A DNA stretch of 53,675 nucleotides from Deinococcales bacterium (GTDB lineage: Bacteria; Deinococcota; Deinococci; Deinococcales; JAAFIG01), in NCBI GenBank assembly GCA_025359505.1, contig JANYHH010000099.1, positions 1-53,675 on the forward strand, in the 5' to 3' direction. The notes below the pieces were generated by a model, which did no database searches, had not been told where the DNA came from, and saw only the letters and a list, made by a program, of their open reading frames with translations. Below, piece by piece: positions 8,318 through 16,619 of the stretch. The position numbers were made by a program, and so were the translations under genes. Position 1 is the stretch's first letter, and each line of letters opens with the position of its first letter.

Positions 8318-8346
8318 AGCGCGACCCACGAAAAGTGAGTCGCGCT
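8318..8346 (-). terminator. Intrinsic terminator of the lipoprotein gene
   Basis: AGCGCGAC / GTCGCGCT stem followed on the minus strand by TTTTC, 14 bases after the lipoprotein stop. Confidence 0.7.
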
Positions 8347-8359
8347 CGAGGGACAAGAC

Positions 8360-9571
8360 TTACTGTTGCACGGGTAGCGGTGCGTCAAAAACCCATGCGC
8401 TCGAGCCGCTGTCCAGCGCGATCACCGCGCCTGCCGCACCGCTGGCGTAACCGCCGTCGCCGCTCGAGATCGGCTCTAAGGTGATGAAGACGCGGGTGAA
8501 CTGCGCTTTGAGGTCGGTGATGCTGCTTGGCAGTGCGCCGTTGGCGGGGGCGGGGCTGCTGAAGTTGACGTTGCCGCTCTGACCGTTGCTGTTGAAGGCG
8601 CTCAGTCGGGTGGTCGCGCCGCTGGCATCGCCAGCGTAAAGCGCGTATTTCCAACCGCTTGGGTTGATTGGCAAGGCGTTCCAAGTCAGGCTGATGCCGT
8701 CACCCGCGACGCCCAGATTCAGATTGGGATTGGTCAGGCTGGCTTGAGCGCTGGCATTGGCGGGCAGCGTGAATGGCGCGGGAATTCTTAAACCGTCGCT
8801 CGAGAGGCTGATGGTGACGGTGGCTGTGCCACTGGCAACGGGCGTGAAGGCCGTGACCAATGTGGCGTTTTCAAAGTTAGCAATTTTGCCCGTTCCGCTG
8901 GCTTGCAGATTGACGGCAATGACGTTGTAACTGCTGCTGGCGAGGTTGACGGGGCCCGTGAAAGCGGCGCTGAGCGGAAAGCTGGCGGTCGTGCCCAGCA
9001 GAGTTACGGCGCTGACGTTGCCGCTAGCGTCTTTCTTGGCGAGGTACACGCCATACGTGTGATTGGCGTCCGGCGTGGGCAGGTTGCTGGCGGCGCTGAC
9101 GTTGACGCTGCTGGCGAGCGAACCCGCGTCGGTCACGGTTGCACTGGCGCTTGGCAAAGCCACGACGCCCGCGCTGAGCGTGCGCTGCGCGGGGCGAATC
9201 GCGGTGCTGTAGTTCAGTGCGCCGCGACTGGCGGGCTGCCCGACGATAGCAAACGAAGTCGTGCAGGCAACCCCAGTGATGCTCAGTGCGGTCAGGCTGA
9301 ACGACGCATTGCCGCTGGCATCGGTGGCAACGCTGGCGGGGCTGACCGTGCAGTAGCGCGTATCGCTCGAGGTGGCGACCGTGATCCCAGCAGCCGCGCC
9401 GCCCACCGAGACGACTTGCACCACGAGCGGCGCTGGGGCAGCCGCGCCGCTCGAGGCGATCTGGTTGTTGCCGCTCAGTTGATTGAGGGTCAGCGTCGTG
9501 GGCAGGGAAGTCGTGCTGTTGCAGGCACTTAAGCTAGCGGCGCTCAGTAAGAAGACAAACCATTTGTACAT
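8360..9571 (-). CDS. Secreted lipoprotein with Ig-like (Big-1-type) domain
   Basis: A 403-residue exported lipoprotein. Residues 1-17 form a signal peptide with a lipobox ending LSAC (Cys17), predicting lipid anchoring on the outer face of the membrane. The Thr/Ser/Ala-rich mature part contains a region resembling bacterial Ig-like domain 1 (VQVVSVGGAAAGITVATSS through SASFSL-like strands, about residues 48-110) and further beta-rich segments. GGAGGTC lies two bases from the ATG at 9571. No enzymatic motif is visible. It looks like a cell-surface structural or adhesive protein; the function is not known. CTCGAG is sparse in it compared with neighbours. Confidence 0.75.
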   Translation of the reverse strand: MYKWFVFLLSAASLSACNSTTSLPTTLTLNQLSGNNQIASSGAAAPAPLVVQVVSVGGAAAGITVATSSDTRYCTVSPASVATDASGNASFSLTALSITGVACTTSFAIVGQPASRGALNYSTAIRPAQRTLSAGVVALPSASATVTDAGSLASSVNVSAASNLPTPDANHTYGVYLAKKDASGNVSAVTLLGTTASFPLSAAFTGPVNLASSSYNVIAVNLQASGTGKIANFENATLVTAFTPVASGTATVTISLSSDGLRIPAPFTLPANASAQASLTNPNLNLGVAGDGISLTWNALPINPSGWKYALYAGDASGATTRLSAFNSNGQSGNVNFSSPAPANGALPSSITDLKAQFTRVFITLEPISSGDGGYASGAAGAVIALDSGSSAWVFDAPLPVQQ

Positions 9572-9720
9572 AAGACCTCCACTTGAAACATCAGCGGATT
9601 GGAGCCGCTGGTCAAGTCAATCGCAATGCTGAGGATGAGAAACTAGGCTTTTGCGAAACTCGAAGGGCCCCTCGAGCTTCTTGCCTCGTTGGAGCGCTGG
9701 TTTGCGCCAATGGTTCCCGC

Positions 9721-10449
9721 TCAGGCGGTCTTAAAAATCAGCGCTGTTCCACTGCGCCCAACGAACACGGGCACAATCGTGCTGCTCGAGACCTCGGCGC
9801 AAACGGCGATGTCCGCCTCTAAGCCCACCGCCAGCAGGTTCTCTGCCGAGCGCGAGCGCGACAGCGGCTCGAGCGGATCGGCGAATTGGCGGCGCACGGT
9901 CAGCGCGATTTGAGCGCCGTCATCCAATGTCCACTCGCCCATCGCCAGCAGGTACTCGCACAGCACGCCGGCGGTGTAGACATCTTCCAAGGCAATTCGC
10001 CCGTTGTTGCCCGCGCAGAGGATCGCAATTTCCTCGCTCGAGACCTCAATGGCTTTGCGGGCTGCGCCGTGGGCGTTGCGTAGACTGGCGAGGATTACGT
10101 TCTTGCCGGTCTCGCAGGCGATCGCGGCCGTGGCTGTGCCATTGGTGGTACTCATCACGACGATCTGATTGTCAAAACGCCCCTCGCGGGCGATCAGTGG
10201 ACTGTTACCGAGCTGGAAACCCTCGGGTGGTAGGCAGTTGCGCTCGCCGGACAGCACCACACCGTCTCCACCGAAGGCTCGAGCCGTCTCCAAATCCGGG
10301 CAGAGGTACAATGCAGTCGCGCCTTGTTCCAAGAACACGCCAGCGGTCGTCGTGGCCCGCAGAGTGTCCACGACCAGCACGGTGTCGGCATACGGTTGAT
10401 AACCGACATCGCTGGAGCTGCGCGGCAACGCATCCACCCGCAGCCGCAT
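9721..10449 (-). CDS. comB: Probable 2-phosphosulfolactate phosphatase
   Basis: A 242-residue ComB-family phosphatase; characterised members hydrolyse 2-phosphosulfolactate in coenzyme M-type sulfonate pathways. Family signatures are VDTLRATTT, LSGERN, GNSPL, STTNGT and CAGNNGRIALEDVYTAG. Many bacteria that lack coenzyme M carry this gene, so the physiological substrate here is uncertain. The ATG shares a base with the rpe stop (TGATG), making the two genes a coupled pair. Normal length. Confidence 0.9.
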   Translation of the reverse strand: MRLRVDALPRSSSDVGYQPYADTVLVVDTLRATTTAGVFLEQGATALYLCPDLETARAFGGDGVVLSGERNCLPPEGFQLGNSPLIAREGRFDNQIVVMSTTNGTATAAIACETGKNVILASLRNAHGAARKAIEVSSEEIAILCAGNNGRIALEDVYTAGVLCEYLLAMGEWTLDDGAQIALTVRRQFADPLEPLSRSRSAENLLAVGLEADIAVCAEVSSSTIVPVFVGRSGTALIFKTA

Positions 10450-11126
10450 CAGCGCAAACCCGCGAGTTGCATGGCGGCGTGCATTTCATTCAGGTTCGCT
10501 GTCGCGCCGCGTGCGTTGAAGACCGCACTGCCTGCGACCAGCACATCCGCGCCAGCCGCAAACAAAGAAAGCAGATTGCCCATGCCGACGCCACCATCGA
10601 TCTGAATGCGGCACTCAGGGTTCACGCGGTCGCGCAAGCTCACCAGCTCCTCGAGCCGGGCATGAGTCGCGGGAATGAACTGCTGCCCGCCGAAACCCGG
10701 ATTGACGCTCATCAACAGCGCCAGATCAGCGCCCTCTAACAGCGGCTCGAGCATGGAGACTGGCGTGCCGGGGTTGATGCAGATGCCAGCCTGCTTGCCC
10801 AAACTTCGGATCAGTTGCAGGGCGCGGTGCGGATGCGCGGTGGATTCCACGTGAATGGTGATGCCGTCCGCGCCAGCCAATGCAAACGCCTCGAGCAGCG
10901 GCTCTGGGTGATTCATCATCAGGTGAACATCAATGTGCATCGTCGTGTGGCGGCGCGTGGCGACCAGAATCGGCAAGCCAATGCTGATGTTCGGTACGAA
11001 TTGCCCGTCCATCACGTCAAAGTGCAGCCATGTCGCGCTGGCTTGATGAACCGCCCCGAGTTCAGCTTGTAAAAAAGCGAAGTCGCAAGCCAGCAAGCTC
11101 GGCGCGATGGTTTTGGCATGAGACAT
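10449..11126 (-). CDS. rpe: Ribulose-phosphate 3-epimerase
   Basis: A 225-residue TIM-barrel enzyme interconverting ribulose-5-phosphate and xylulose-5-phosphate in the pentose-phosphate pathway. Signatures are IAPSLLACDF, the metal/catalytic motif HFDVMDGQFVPN, DVHLM, MSVNPGFGGQ and IDGGVG. The ATG at 11126 is preceded by TACAAT at 11140-11135 with eight bases between, so transcription probably starts at or next to the start codon (leaderless). A TTG one codon upstream is the only nearby alternative. Coupled to comB. Confidence 0.96.
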   Translation of the reverse strand: MSHAKTIAPSLLACDFAFLQAELGAVHQASATWLHFDVMDGQFVPNISIGLPILVATRRHTTMHIDVHLMMNHPEPLLEAFALAGADGITIHVESTAHPHRALQLIRSLGKQAGICINPGTPVSMLEPLLEGADLALLMSVNPGFGGQQFIPATHARLEELVSLRDRVNPECRIQIDGGVGMGNLLSLFAAGADVLVAGSAVFNARGATANLNEMHAAMQLAGLR

Positions 11127-11163
11127 CAATCACGATTGTACCCGATCAAGCTTGGGGGCGCGG

Positions 11164-11604
11164 TCAGGCAATCGGCTTGGCAGGTTCAAAGCGGTACGCG
11201 CAGTGTTTGCAAACCTTAGCAGCGCCTTTGACTTCCTCACTGCAATCCGGGCAGACTTTAACGCCTCTGGTGCGACGGCCCAAGCCAGAGCGCGTCAGCC
11301 AGCCGCCGATTACGGGCAGCGCGACCAGCAGGATCGCCAGCAGCACCAACTCCAAACTCGAGTCTGGCACGGTGACTGCCCACAACGCTCCGCCGATCAG
11401 CAGCCCGACCCAGCCGCCGATGCGCTCACCGAGCAGATTGCGCCCGAAGGCGCTGAACGTAGCAATCCACAATGCGAACCAAAAGTAACGGCTGCCAAAC
11501 AATGGCCGCAGCGGTTCGGGGATCGGGTTGAGACGCAGTAAGCCCTCCAGCAGCCCCTTCCAGCCGTTTTGAATCGCCTGCTGCACACCCTGCAACGGGT
11601 TCAC
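11164..11604 (-). CDS. Membrane protein with C-terminal zinc ribbon
   Basis: A 146-residue protein of unknown function. The first 35 residues are amphipathic, followed by about three transmembrane segments (residues 40-54, 60-78 and 83-100), then a C-terminal zinc ribbon CPDC-x10-CKHC like those of UPF0547-type short zinc ribbons. The ribbon is predicted cytoplasmic. Same strand as rpe, 37 bp away, possibly in one transcription unit. The 129-bp gap on its upstream side shows only CTCGAG copies. Confidence 0.7.
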   Translation of the reverse strand: MNPLQGVQQAIQNGWKGLLEGLLRLNPIPEPLRPLFGSRYFWFALWIATFSAFGRNLLGERIGGWVGLLIGGALWAVTVPDSSLELVLLAILLVALPVIGGWLTRSGLGRRTRGVKVCPDCSEEVKGAAKVCKHCAYRFEPAKPIA

Positions 11605-11733
11605 TGCTTCACCTGAATTCGCATGGCTCGAGCCTAGCAGACTTCGAGTGTCTCACAGGTTTTCATCGTGAATCGAGCCTCGAGATTCATCTCATGCGTC
11701 GACGACTGAGGGATAAAAACGGTCTGGTTTACT

Positions 11734-12318
11734 TCACTCGAGCATGACTCGTACAGCATCCACGAAATCCTCGCGGGCGACTCGAGGGTCGTCTAAGTAC
11801 CCGCTGACCATCGCGCCGTCGCGCAGCATCACCAAGCGGCGGGCCACGCGTTCGGGTTGCGGGATTTCTGAATCGCGCAGTAACTCGAGCAGCGTGCGAG
11901 CGAACCAAATGCGGTGCTCAACGACAGCGTTGTGAACGCTCGAATCTGCCTCTGGGTACTCTGCGGCTGCGTTGATGAACGGGCAACCGCGAAAACCTGC
12001 GAAGCACAGGTGATCGCCGATGCCGTGCAGTAAACCCTCGAGCCGCTGACGTGGGTCTGCGGTGCGCTCGCAGACGGCTCTGTACAAATCGCGCAATTCA
12101 CGGTCGCGCTTTTGGATGTGCGCCAACACCAGCGCTTCCTTGCCCCCGAAGTAACGGTAGAACGTCGCTCTGGTGCTGGGCGTTTGCTGGATGATCCTGT
12201 CCACACCGACCGCGTGAATGCCCTCACTGTAGAACAAGCTCGAGGCGGTCTCGAGCAAGCGCCCGCGTTGACTGCTCGAGCGCCGTTGACGCAGTGAGGT
12301 TGGCGAGTCAATTGTCAT
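11734..12318 (-). CDS. TetR family transcriptional repressor
   Basis: A 194-residue TetR-type regulator. The N-terminal helix-turn-helix runs from [16 protein letters not shown] to [16 protein letters not shown] (about residues 18-64). The C-terminal ligand domain with [15 protein letters not shown] is of the LmrA/YxaF-like type. It is divergent from a chloroperoxidase-like hydrolase. Its own start has TATGAT at 12330-12325, six bases before the ATG (leaderless pattern), and an AGAACG-CT-CGTTCT palindrome immediately upstream, which suggests autoregulation. It probably senses a small molecule detoxified by the hydrolase (inference). Confidence 0.9.
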   Translation of the reverse strand: MTIDSPTSLRQRRSSSQRGRLLETASSLFYSEGIHAVGVDRIIQQTPSTRATFYRYFGGKEALVLAHIQKRDRELRDLYRAVCERTADPRQRLEGLLHGIGDHLCFAGFRGCPFINAAAEYPEADSSVHNAVVEHRIWFARTLLELLRDSEIPQPERVARRLVMLRDGAMVSGYLDDPRVAREDFVDAVRVMLE

Positions 12319-12332
12319 CGAGCAATCATATC

Positions 12333-12346
12333 AGAACGCTCGTTCT
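12333..12346. promoter_or_regulatory. Operator-like palindrome 1 (TetR/hydrolase)
   Basis: AGAACG-CT-CGTTCT lies directly upstream of the TATGAT box of the tetR-like gene and about six bases before the divergent -35. Shares the GAAC...GTTC arms with the second palindrome. Confidence 0.6.
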
Positions 12347-12352
12347 TTTTAT

Positions 12353-12410
12353 TTGACAGTTTGCGGGTTGAGGCATATCGTGCTTAAGAAAAGAGAACAA
12401 TCGTTCTCTT
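12353..12410 (+). promoter_or_regulatory. Hydrolase promoter with operator-like palindrome 2
   Basis: TTGACA (12353-12358), a 17-bp spacer, TATCGT (12376-12381), followed by the perfect palindrome AAGAGAAC-AATC-GTTCTCTT at 12391-12410 covering the expected transcript start. A repressor bound there would block the hydrolase gene. Confidence 0.65.
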
Positions 12411-12448
12411 CAATCGCCCCCTTTCAAGCAGCACAAGGAGCGTTCATC

Positions 12449-13270
12449 ATGGGCACAATCACCACCAAAGACGGAACCGAGTTGTACTACAAAGATTGGG
12501 GCACGGGTCAAGCTATCGTCTTCAGCCACGGCTGGCCGCTGAACTCCGACGCATGGGAAAGCCAGATGATGTTCCTTAGTGACCACGGCTACCGCACCAT
12601 CGCCCACGATCGGCGCGGGCACGGCCGCTCGAGCCAACCGTGGAACGGCAACGACATGGACACCTACGCCGATGATCTGGCGTTATTGCTCGAGACGCTG
12701 GATGTCAGGGACGCCGTGCTGGTCGGGCACTCGACTGGCGGCGGTGAGGTCGCCCGTTACGTGGCGCGTCACGGTCTGGGGCGCGTTGCCAAAGTCGTGC
12801 TGCTCGGCTCGATCACGCCACTGATGCAGAAGACCGACGCCAATCCGATTGGCTTACCCAAGGAAGTCTTTGATGGCATCCGTGCGGGCGTGGCGGCGGA
12901 TCGCGCCCAGTTCTTCAAAGATTTCGCCATGCCTTTTTACGGCGCGAACCGCGACGGCGCTACCATTAGTCAAGGTGTGCTGGACATGTTCTACATCTTG
13001 GGAATGCAGGGCGGTTTGAAAAACGAGTACGACTGCGTGACGGTCTTCGCCGAAACCGACCAGACCGCAGATTTGGGCAAGATCACCGTGCCAACGCTGA
13101 TCGTTCACGGCGACGACGATCAGATCGTGCCGATTGACGCCAGCGCCAAGCGCAGTAAGGAACTGATCCCGCACGCGATCCTGAAAATCTACGCGGGCGC
13201 ACCTCACGGTCTGGGCACGACCCACGCGGATCGGTTCAACGCCGACCTGCTGGAGTTCATCAAAAGCTAA
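12449..13270 (+). CDS. Alpha/beta hydrolase, non-haem chloroperoxidase / arylesterase type
   Basis: A 273-residue alpha/beta hydrolase close to the cofactor-free haloperoxidase/esterase family (about 275 residues). Nucleophile Ser95 in GHSTGGGE, oxyanion region [10 protein letters not shown], charge-relay Asp in HGDDDQIVP and His in [10 protein letters not shown] are all present. The ATG at 12449 has AAGGAG eight bases upstream; an in-frame ATG at 12353 falls in the promoter and is rejected. The divergent TetR-type gene and operator-like palindromes suggest induction by a substrate. Peroxidase activity in this family depends on peracid formation and may not be physiological. Confidence 0.93.
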   Translation: MGTITTKDGTELYYKDWGTGQAIVFSHGWPLNSDAWESQMMFLSDHGYRTIAHDRRGHGRSSQPWNGNDMDTYADDLALLLETLDVRDAVLVGHSTGGGEVARYVARHGLGRVAKVVLLGSITPLMQKTDANPIGLPKEVFDGIRAGVAADRAQFFKDFAMPFYGANRDGATISQGVLDMFYILGMQGGLKNEYDCVTVFAETDQTADLGKITVPTLIVHGDDDQIVPIDASAKRSKELIPHAILKIYAGAPHGLGTTHADRFNADLLEFIKS

Positions 13271-13280
13271 GTGATCCGCG

Positions 13281-13313
13281 AAGAGAACCCCGTCAACGTG
13301 GGGTTCTCTTTTT
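13281..13313 (+). terminator. Intrinsic terminator after the hydrolase gene
   Basis: AGAGAACCCC-GTCAAC-GTGGGGTTCTCT stem followed by TTTTTC, 11 bases after the stop codon. Confidence 0.9.
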
Positions 13314-13347
13314 CATGGCTCGAGGCTCGAGGCTCGTGCCAGTGCGC

Positions 13348-14406
13348 TCAAAGCTTGTCCGGCACGCCCGCGCCGTCGAATGTCGCCATCTGCGTGAGGG
13401 TGAGCGCCGCCGCTTCAAAAATCGGCATACTCAGCGCCGCGCCCGTACCCTCACCGAGCGCTAAATCCAAGGCGAACAGCGGCTCGAGGCTTAAATACTC
13501 GAGTTGCACCGCGTGACCGCGCTCGCGTCCCATGTGCGAGGCGTGCAGGTACTCGCGCACGCCCGGCGCTAAGCCGACCGCAACCAGCGCGGCTGCGCCC
13601 GCGATCAGACCGTCCACGATCACGGCTGCTCGAGACACGGCTGCGCCGATCATCGCACCCGCCATCGCCGCGATCTCGAGTCCACCGAACTCAGACAGTG
13701 CCTCGAGTGGTGAAGCTGGCTTGACTCGCTCGAGTGCGGCTTCAATCACAACAATCTTGCGCTCGAGCATCGCGTCGCTCGCGCCCGTGCCGCGCCCGAC
13801 CAGTTCGCGCACGGGGCGACCCGTGAACCACGCGGTCAGTGTGCTCGAGGACGTGGTGTTGCCGATGCCCATGTCGCCGGGCGCGATCAGGTTCGCACCG
13901 TTCTGAACGGCGTCCTGCGCTGCGCTCGCACCCGCCAGCAGCGCTGCTACCGCCTCGGCTCGAGTCATCGCGGCTTCGCATATCAGGTTGCCCGTGCCGC
14001 GCCTGACTTTGGCGATCACTAGTTGCGGGTGCGGCTCGAGGTCTGTGGCGACGCCGACATCCAGCACCGTGACGGTCGCGCCGACGGTCTGGGCAATCGC
14101 GTTGATGCCCGCGCCACCCGCGAGGAAATTCGCCACCATCGCGGGCGTGACCGCCGACGGGTACGGGCTGACGCCTTCCACAGTCACGCCGTGATCTCCA
14201 GCGCAGACGATCACGGCTTTGCCGGTGATGACCGGACGTTCAGTCCCGTAAACGCCTGCCAGCCACACGCTGATTGCCTCGAGCCGCCCCAATGCGCCGC
14301 GTGGCTTGGTCAGCGCGTCTTGTCTGGCGAGGGCAAGCTGCATCGCGTCTTGGTCGAGCGGTTTGATGGCGGCAATCAGCGTCTCAAGCGTCGATTCTGG
14401 GGTCAT
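13348..14406 (-). CDS. cobT: Nicotinate-nucleotide:dimethylbenzimidazole phosphoribosyltransferase
   Basis: A 352-residue enzyme that makes alpha-ribazole 5'-phosphate, activating the lower ligand of cobalamin. Signatures are LTKPRGALGRLE, CAGDHGVTVEGVSPYPS, GDMGIGNTTSS and the C-terminal GEGTGA with the catalytic glutamate. Family length is about 350. Last gene of the minus-strand cobS-ferredoxin-cobU-cobT operon; its ATG overlaps the cobU stop by 4 bp. No riboswitch is visible in front of this operon, unlike the neighbouring transporter operon. Confidence 0.97.
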   Translation of the reverse strand: MTPESTLETLIAAIKPLDQDAMQLALARQDALTKPRGALGRLEAISVWLAGVYGTERPVITGKAVIVCAGDHGVTVEGVSPYPSAVTPAMVANFLAGGAGINAIAQTVGATVTVLDVGVATDLEPHPQLVIAKVRRGTGNLICEAAMTRAEAVAALLAGASAAQDAVQNGANLIAPGDMGIGNTTSSSTLTAWFTGRPVRELVGRGTGASDAMLERKIVVIEAALERVKPASPLEALSEFGGLEIAAMAGAMIGAAVSRAAVIVDGLIAGAAALVAVGLAPGVREYLHASHMGRERGHAVQLEYLSLEPLFALDLALGEGTGAALSMPIFEAAALTLTQMATFDGAGVPDKL

Positions 14407-14918
14407 TTGAGCCTCAGTTCCAACCCGCTGACCAGCAAGTACGCCTCATTTGAGACTGCCGCGAACCTTTGATTGACCCGCCCGAGCGCGTCGCGGTAAC
14501 ACCTCGAGAGCGCGTTGTCCGGCACGATGCCTAAGCCAACCTCGTTGCTGACGACGATCAGCGATTTCTCGAGGGTCGTGGCGGTAGCGATGAACGCCGC
14601 CGTGCGCTCGAGCATCGCGGTTTCGGATATTCCAGCCAGCAGCATGTTCGAGACCCACAACGCCACGCAGTCCAGCACGACGAGTTTGTGCATCGCTCGC
14701 TCGAGAACCGATTCAAGCTCCAACGTTTCCTCGAGCGTCTGCCAGTTGGAGTTGCGTTCGAGTTTGTGACACTCGATTCGCTCGCTCATCTCAGTGTCCA
14801 GCGCCTCTGCCGTGGCGATGAAGCTCACCGCGTCACCCGCAAGGCTCGAGGCTTGCCGCAGCGCGAACGCGCTTTTGCCGCTGCGAGCGCCACCCGTAAC
14901 GAAGCTCAAATCACTCAT
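14403..14918 (-). CDS. cobU: Adenosylcobinamide kinase / adenosylcobinamide-phosphate guanylyltransferase
   Basis: A 171-residue bifunctional enzyme that phosphorylates adenosylcobinamide and transfers GMP to it. The N-terminal P-loop is VTGGARSGKS (residues 7-16), followed by FIATAEALDTEM, the C-H-K guanylylated-histidine region (IECHKLER), LDCVALWVSNML and the switch VSNEVGLGIVP. Shares 8 bp with the ferredoxin gene upstream and 4 bp with cobT downstream. Confidence 0.96.
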   Translation of the reverse strand: MSDLSFVTGGARSGKSAFALRQASSLAGDAVSFIATAEALDTEMSERIECHKLERNSNWQTLEETLELESVLERAMHKLVVLDCVALWVSNMLLAGISETAMLERTAAFIATATTLEKSLIVVSNEVGLGIVPDNALSRCYRDALGRVNQRFAAVSNEAYLLVSGLELRLK

Positions 14919-15234
14919 CGTAACGTCCCAACATCGGCGGCTCGAGGTCGGCGTTCAAGGCCCTCGCCACCGCCATCGTTTGCGGGTAATCCATGCCGTG
15001 ATACCAAGCCTCGCGGTGCTTGAAATAGCACGTCACCGCTGGGCCCGACTGGCACGCCCCGAGACAACCCGAGTGCGATAAACGCAGACCGCCACCCGAT
15101 TTGTAGTATGCCAGATGCTCACGCTCCAACGCGTTCCAGACGCTTTCAAACAGCAGTCTCGAGCCTTTTTGGGCGCAGCGTTCATCGACGCAGATCAGCA
15201 GGTGCGCTTTGGTTAGAAAAAATTTCGGCTTCAA
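14911..15234 (-). CDS. Thioredoxin-like [2Fe-2S] ferredoxin
   Basis: A small (107 residue) thioredoxin-fold ferredoxin. Cluster ligands are visible as CVDERC and, near residue 60, SGCLGACQSGP, the C-x3-C arrangement of this family. The start is taken as TTG at 15234 (M-K-P-K-F-F) because AAAGGA lies eight bases upstream; an ATG at 15270 without a good ribosome site would add 12 residues. It lies inside the cobalamin operon between cobS and cobU, overlapping cobU. Ferredoxins of this type accompany cobalamin genes in several bacteria, possibly supplying electrons for cobalt reduction; that role is inference. Confidence 0.82.
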   Translation of the reverse strand: MKPKFFLTKAHLLICVDERCAQKGSRLLFESVWNALEREHLAYYKSGGGLRLSHSGCLGACQSGPAVTCYFKHREAWYHGMDYPQTMAVARALNADLEPPMLGRYDE

Positions 15235-15297
15235 GTTTTCATTCCTTTCATTCAGCCTCGAGCCAGTCATCTCGAGCTGCCGTTTAAATCAGTGCCG

Positions 15298-16002
15298 CTA
15301 AGTCAGCGCAGCGATCAGCACCGCGACCTCGGTGATTTCGACAATCGCGCCGTAGACATCGCCGCTGATCCCGCCGTTCAAGCGCACGGAGGCCCACCAA
15401 GCGACGAGCAGCGCCGCGAGCACCGCTACGAATGCCAGCTTTGGTGCAATGATTGCAGCGGGCAGTGCGATCAATAACCCCACACGCCAATTGCCCTCGC
15501 GTGAGACCGCCCCCAGACTCTCGGCTCGAGCGGCCGGGAACAGGTTCATTGGGATCAGCAGCGCAGCCCTTGCCAGTGGCGGCGCGAGCAGCAGCGCCCA
15601 CGCGTTCGGCAATGCTGATAACGCACTCCATTTCAGCAGCAGATGCACTGCGCCGACCCCCAGCCCGAACGCGCCCATGTGGACATCGCCCAGAATCTCC
15701 AAACGTTTGGCGACGGGTTTCGCTGCCAGTAGCGCGTCACCGCAATCCACCAGCCCGTCAAAGTGCAGCATTCCCGTCAAGCCGAGCCAAGCCGCCAGCA
15801 CCAGCGCCGCGCTCACGCCACTCGGTAGCCCCTGAGTGAGGAAATGTGCGGCAACCAGCAGCGCCCCGAGCGTCCAACCGACGGCGGGGTAGAAACCGCT
15901 GGCGTAACGAAACTCGCCGTCCCTGACCTCGCCGACGTGCGAGAATGGCAATGTCGTCAGGAAGGTGTGCGCCAGATGCAAGCCGCGCAGCACGGGGTTC
16001 AC
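15298..16002 (-). CDS. cobS: Adenosylcobinamide-GDP ribazoletransferase (cobalamin synthase)
   Basis: A 234-residue polytopic membrane enzyme joining adenosylcobinamide-GDP and alpha-ribazole(-phosphate). Family motifs are FYPAVGWTLGALL, the metal/active-site segment MLHFDGLVDCGDAL, LEILGDVHMGAFG and several hydrophobic helices to the end. The GTG at 16002 (M-N-P-V-L-R-G-L) is supported by a GAGG six bases upstream; a start at 16101 would translate a REP element and is rejected. First gene of the cob operon. Divergent from a secreted-protein gene. Confidence 0.95.
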   Translation of the reverse strand: MNPVLRGLHLAHTFLTTLPFSHVGEVRDGEFRYASGFYPAVGWTLGALLVAAHFLTQGLPSGVSAALVLAAWLGLTGMLHFDGLVDCGDALLAAKPVAKRLEILGDVHMGAFGLGVGAVHLLLKWSALSALPNAWALLLAPPLARAALLIPMNLFPAARAESLGAVSREGNWRVGLLIALPAAIIAPKLAFVAVLAALLVAWWASVRLNGGISGDVYGAIVEITEVAVLIAALT

Positions 16003-16045
16003 GATATGCCTCGAGATCGTGCTGTAACTCGAGGCTCGAGGCCTT

Positions 16046-16070
16046 GTAGGGGCGAACTGAATGTTTGCCC
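16046..16070 (+). repeat. REP-type palindrome upstream of cobS
   Basis: GTAGGGGCGAACTGAATGTTTGCCC, same family as the accD-accA array. It lies in the 158-bp gap between divergent cobS and the 16161 gene. Confidence 0.88.
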
Positions 16071-16160
16071 TGCCGATATTGCCACCCCACGCAATACCCA
16101 CGTCTTGCGCCCTGCTCGAGCCTCACGCGAAAGCCGCGACAACCGTACTAAACTCGAGCG

Positions 16161-16547
16161 ATGAAGTACCTGCTTGCTGCACTGCTGATTGCTCTGACTG
16201 CTGTCGTCCCGGCCGCTCCCCTCGAGCCAATCGCGTTGGAAAAACCTTTTGTCCTCCGGGTTGGTCAGTCGCTGAGCCTCAAAAACGGCGATTGGACGTT
16301 GACTTTCGTGCGCGTTGCCCGTGACTCGCGTTGCCGCCCGCCTACGCAGTGCCTGTGGGCTGGGGACGCCGAACTCGAGCTGCGAGCGAAACGCAATTCG
16401 GAGCGCGATACCTTTGGGTTCTCGCTTGTTGCGTGGAGCAAAACCAGTCAAGTCGCGTTGCGGCAGCGCGTGACCGTCAAAGCCCTCGAGCTGCCCGCTG
16501 GCAACGAACCCGCGATAATCGCCACGTTTATCGTCACTCGACCGTGA
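16161..16547 (+). CDS. Small secreted protein, tandem paralogue 1
   Basis: A 128-residue exported protein: signal peptide residues 1-18 (cleavage near VPAAP), then a compact beta-rich domain. Shared features with the next gene are the hydrophobic start, LEKPF/LETPF, W-(T/S)-x-TFVRV, a two-cysteine segment (C-R-P-P-T-Q-C here) and VALRQRVT near the C-terminus. The family is not recognised; the cysteines may form a disulfide. TAAACT at 16149-16154 lies six bases before the ATG (leaderless pattern). Confidence 0.8.
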   Translation: MKYLLAALLIALTAVVPAAPLEPIALEKPFVLRVGQSLSLKNGDWTLTFVRVARDSRCRPPTQCLWAGDAELELRAKRNSERDTFGFSLVAWSKTSQVALRQRVTVKALELPAGNEPAIIATFIVTRP

Positions 16548-16619
16548 ATTGATCGTCGCCCGTAACAGCCTCCCTCGAGCCTCACGAATCAAGTAAGACA
16601 GCCGTACTAGACTCGAGCG

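Noticed and set aside
16003..16101. N-terminal extension of cobS
   Set aside because: It would translate a REP palindrome; the GTG at 16002 with GAGG upstream fits the family start.
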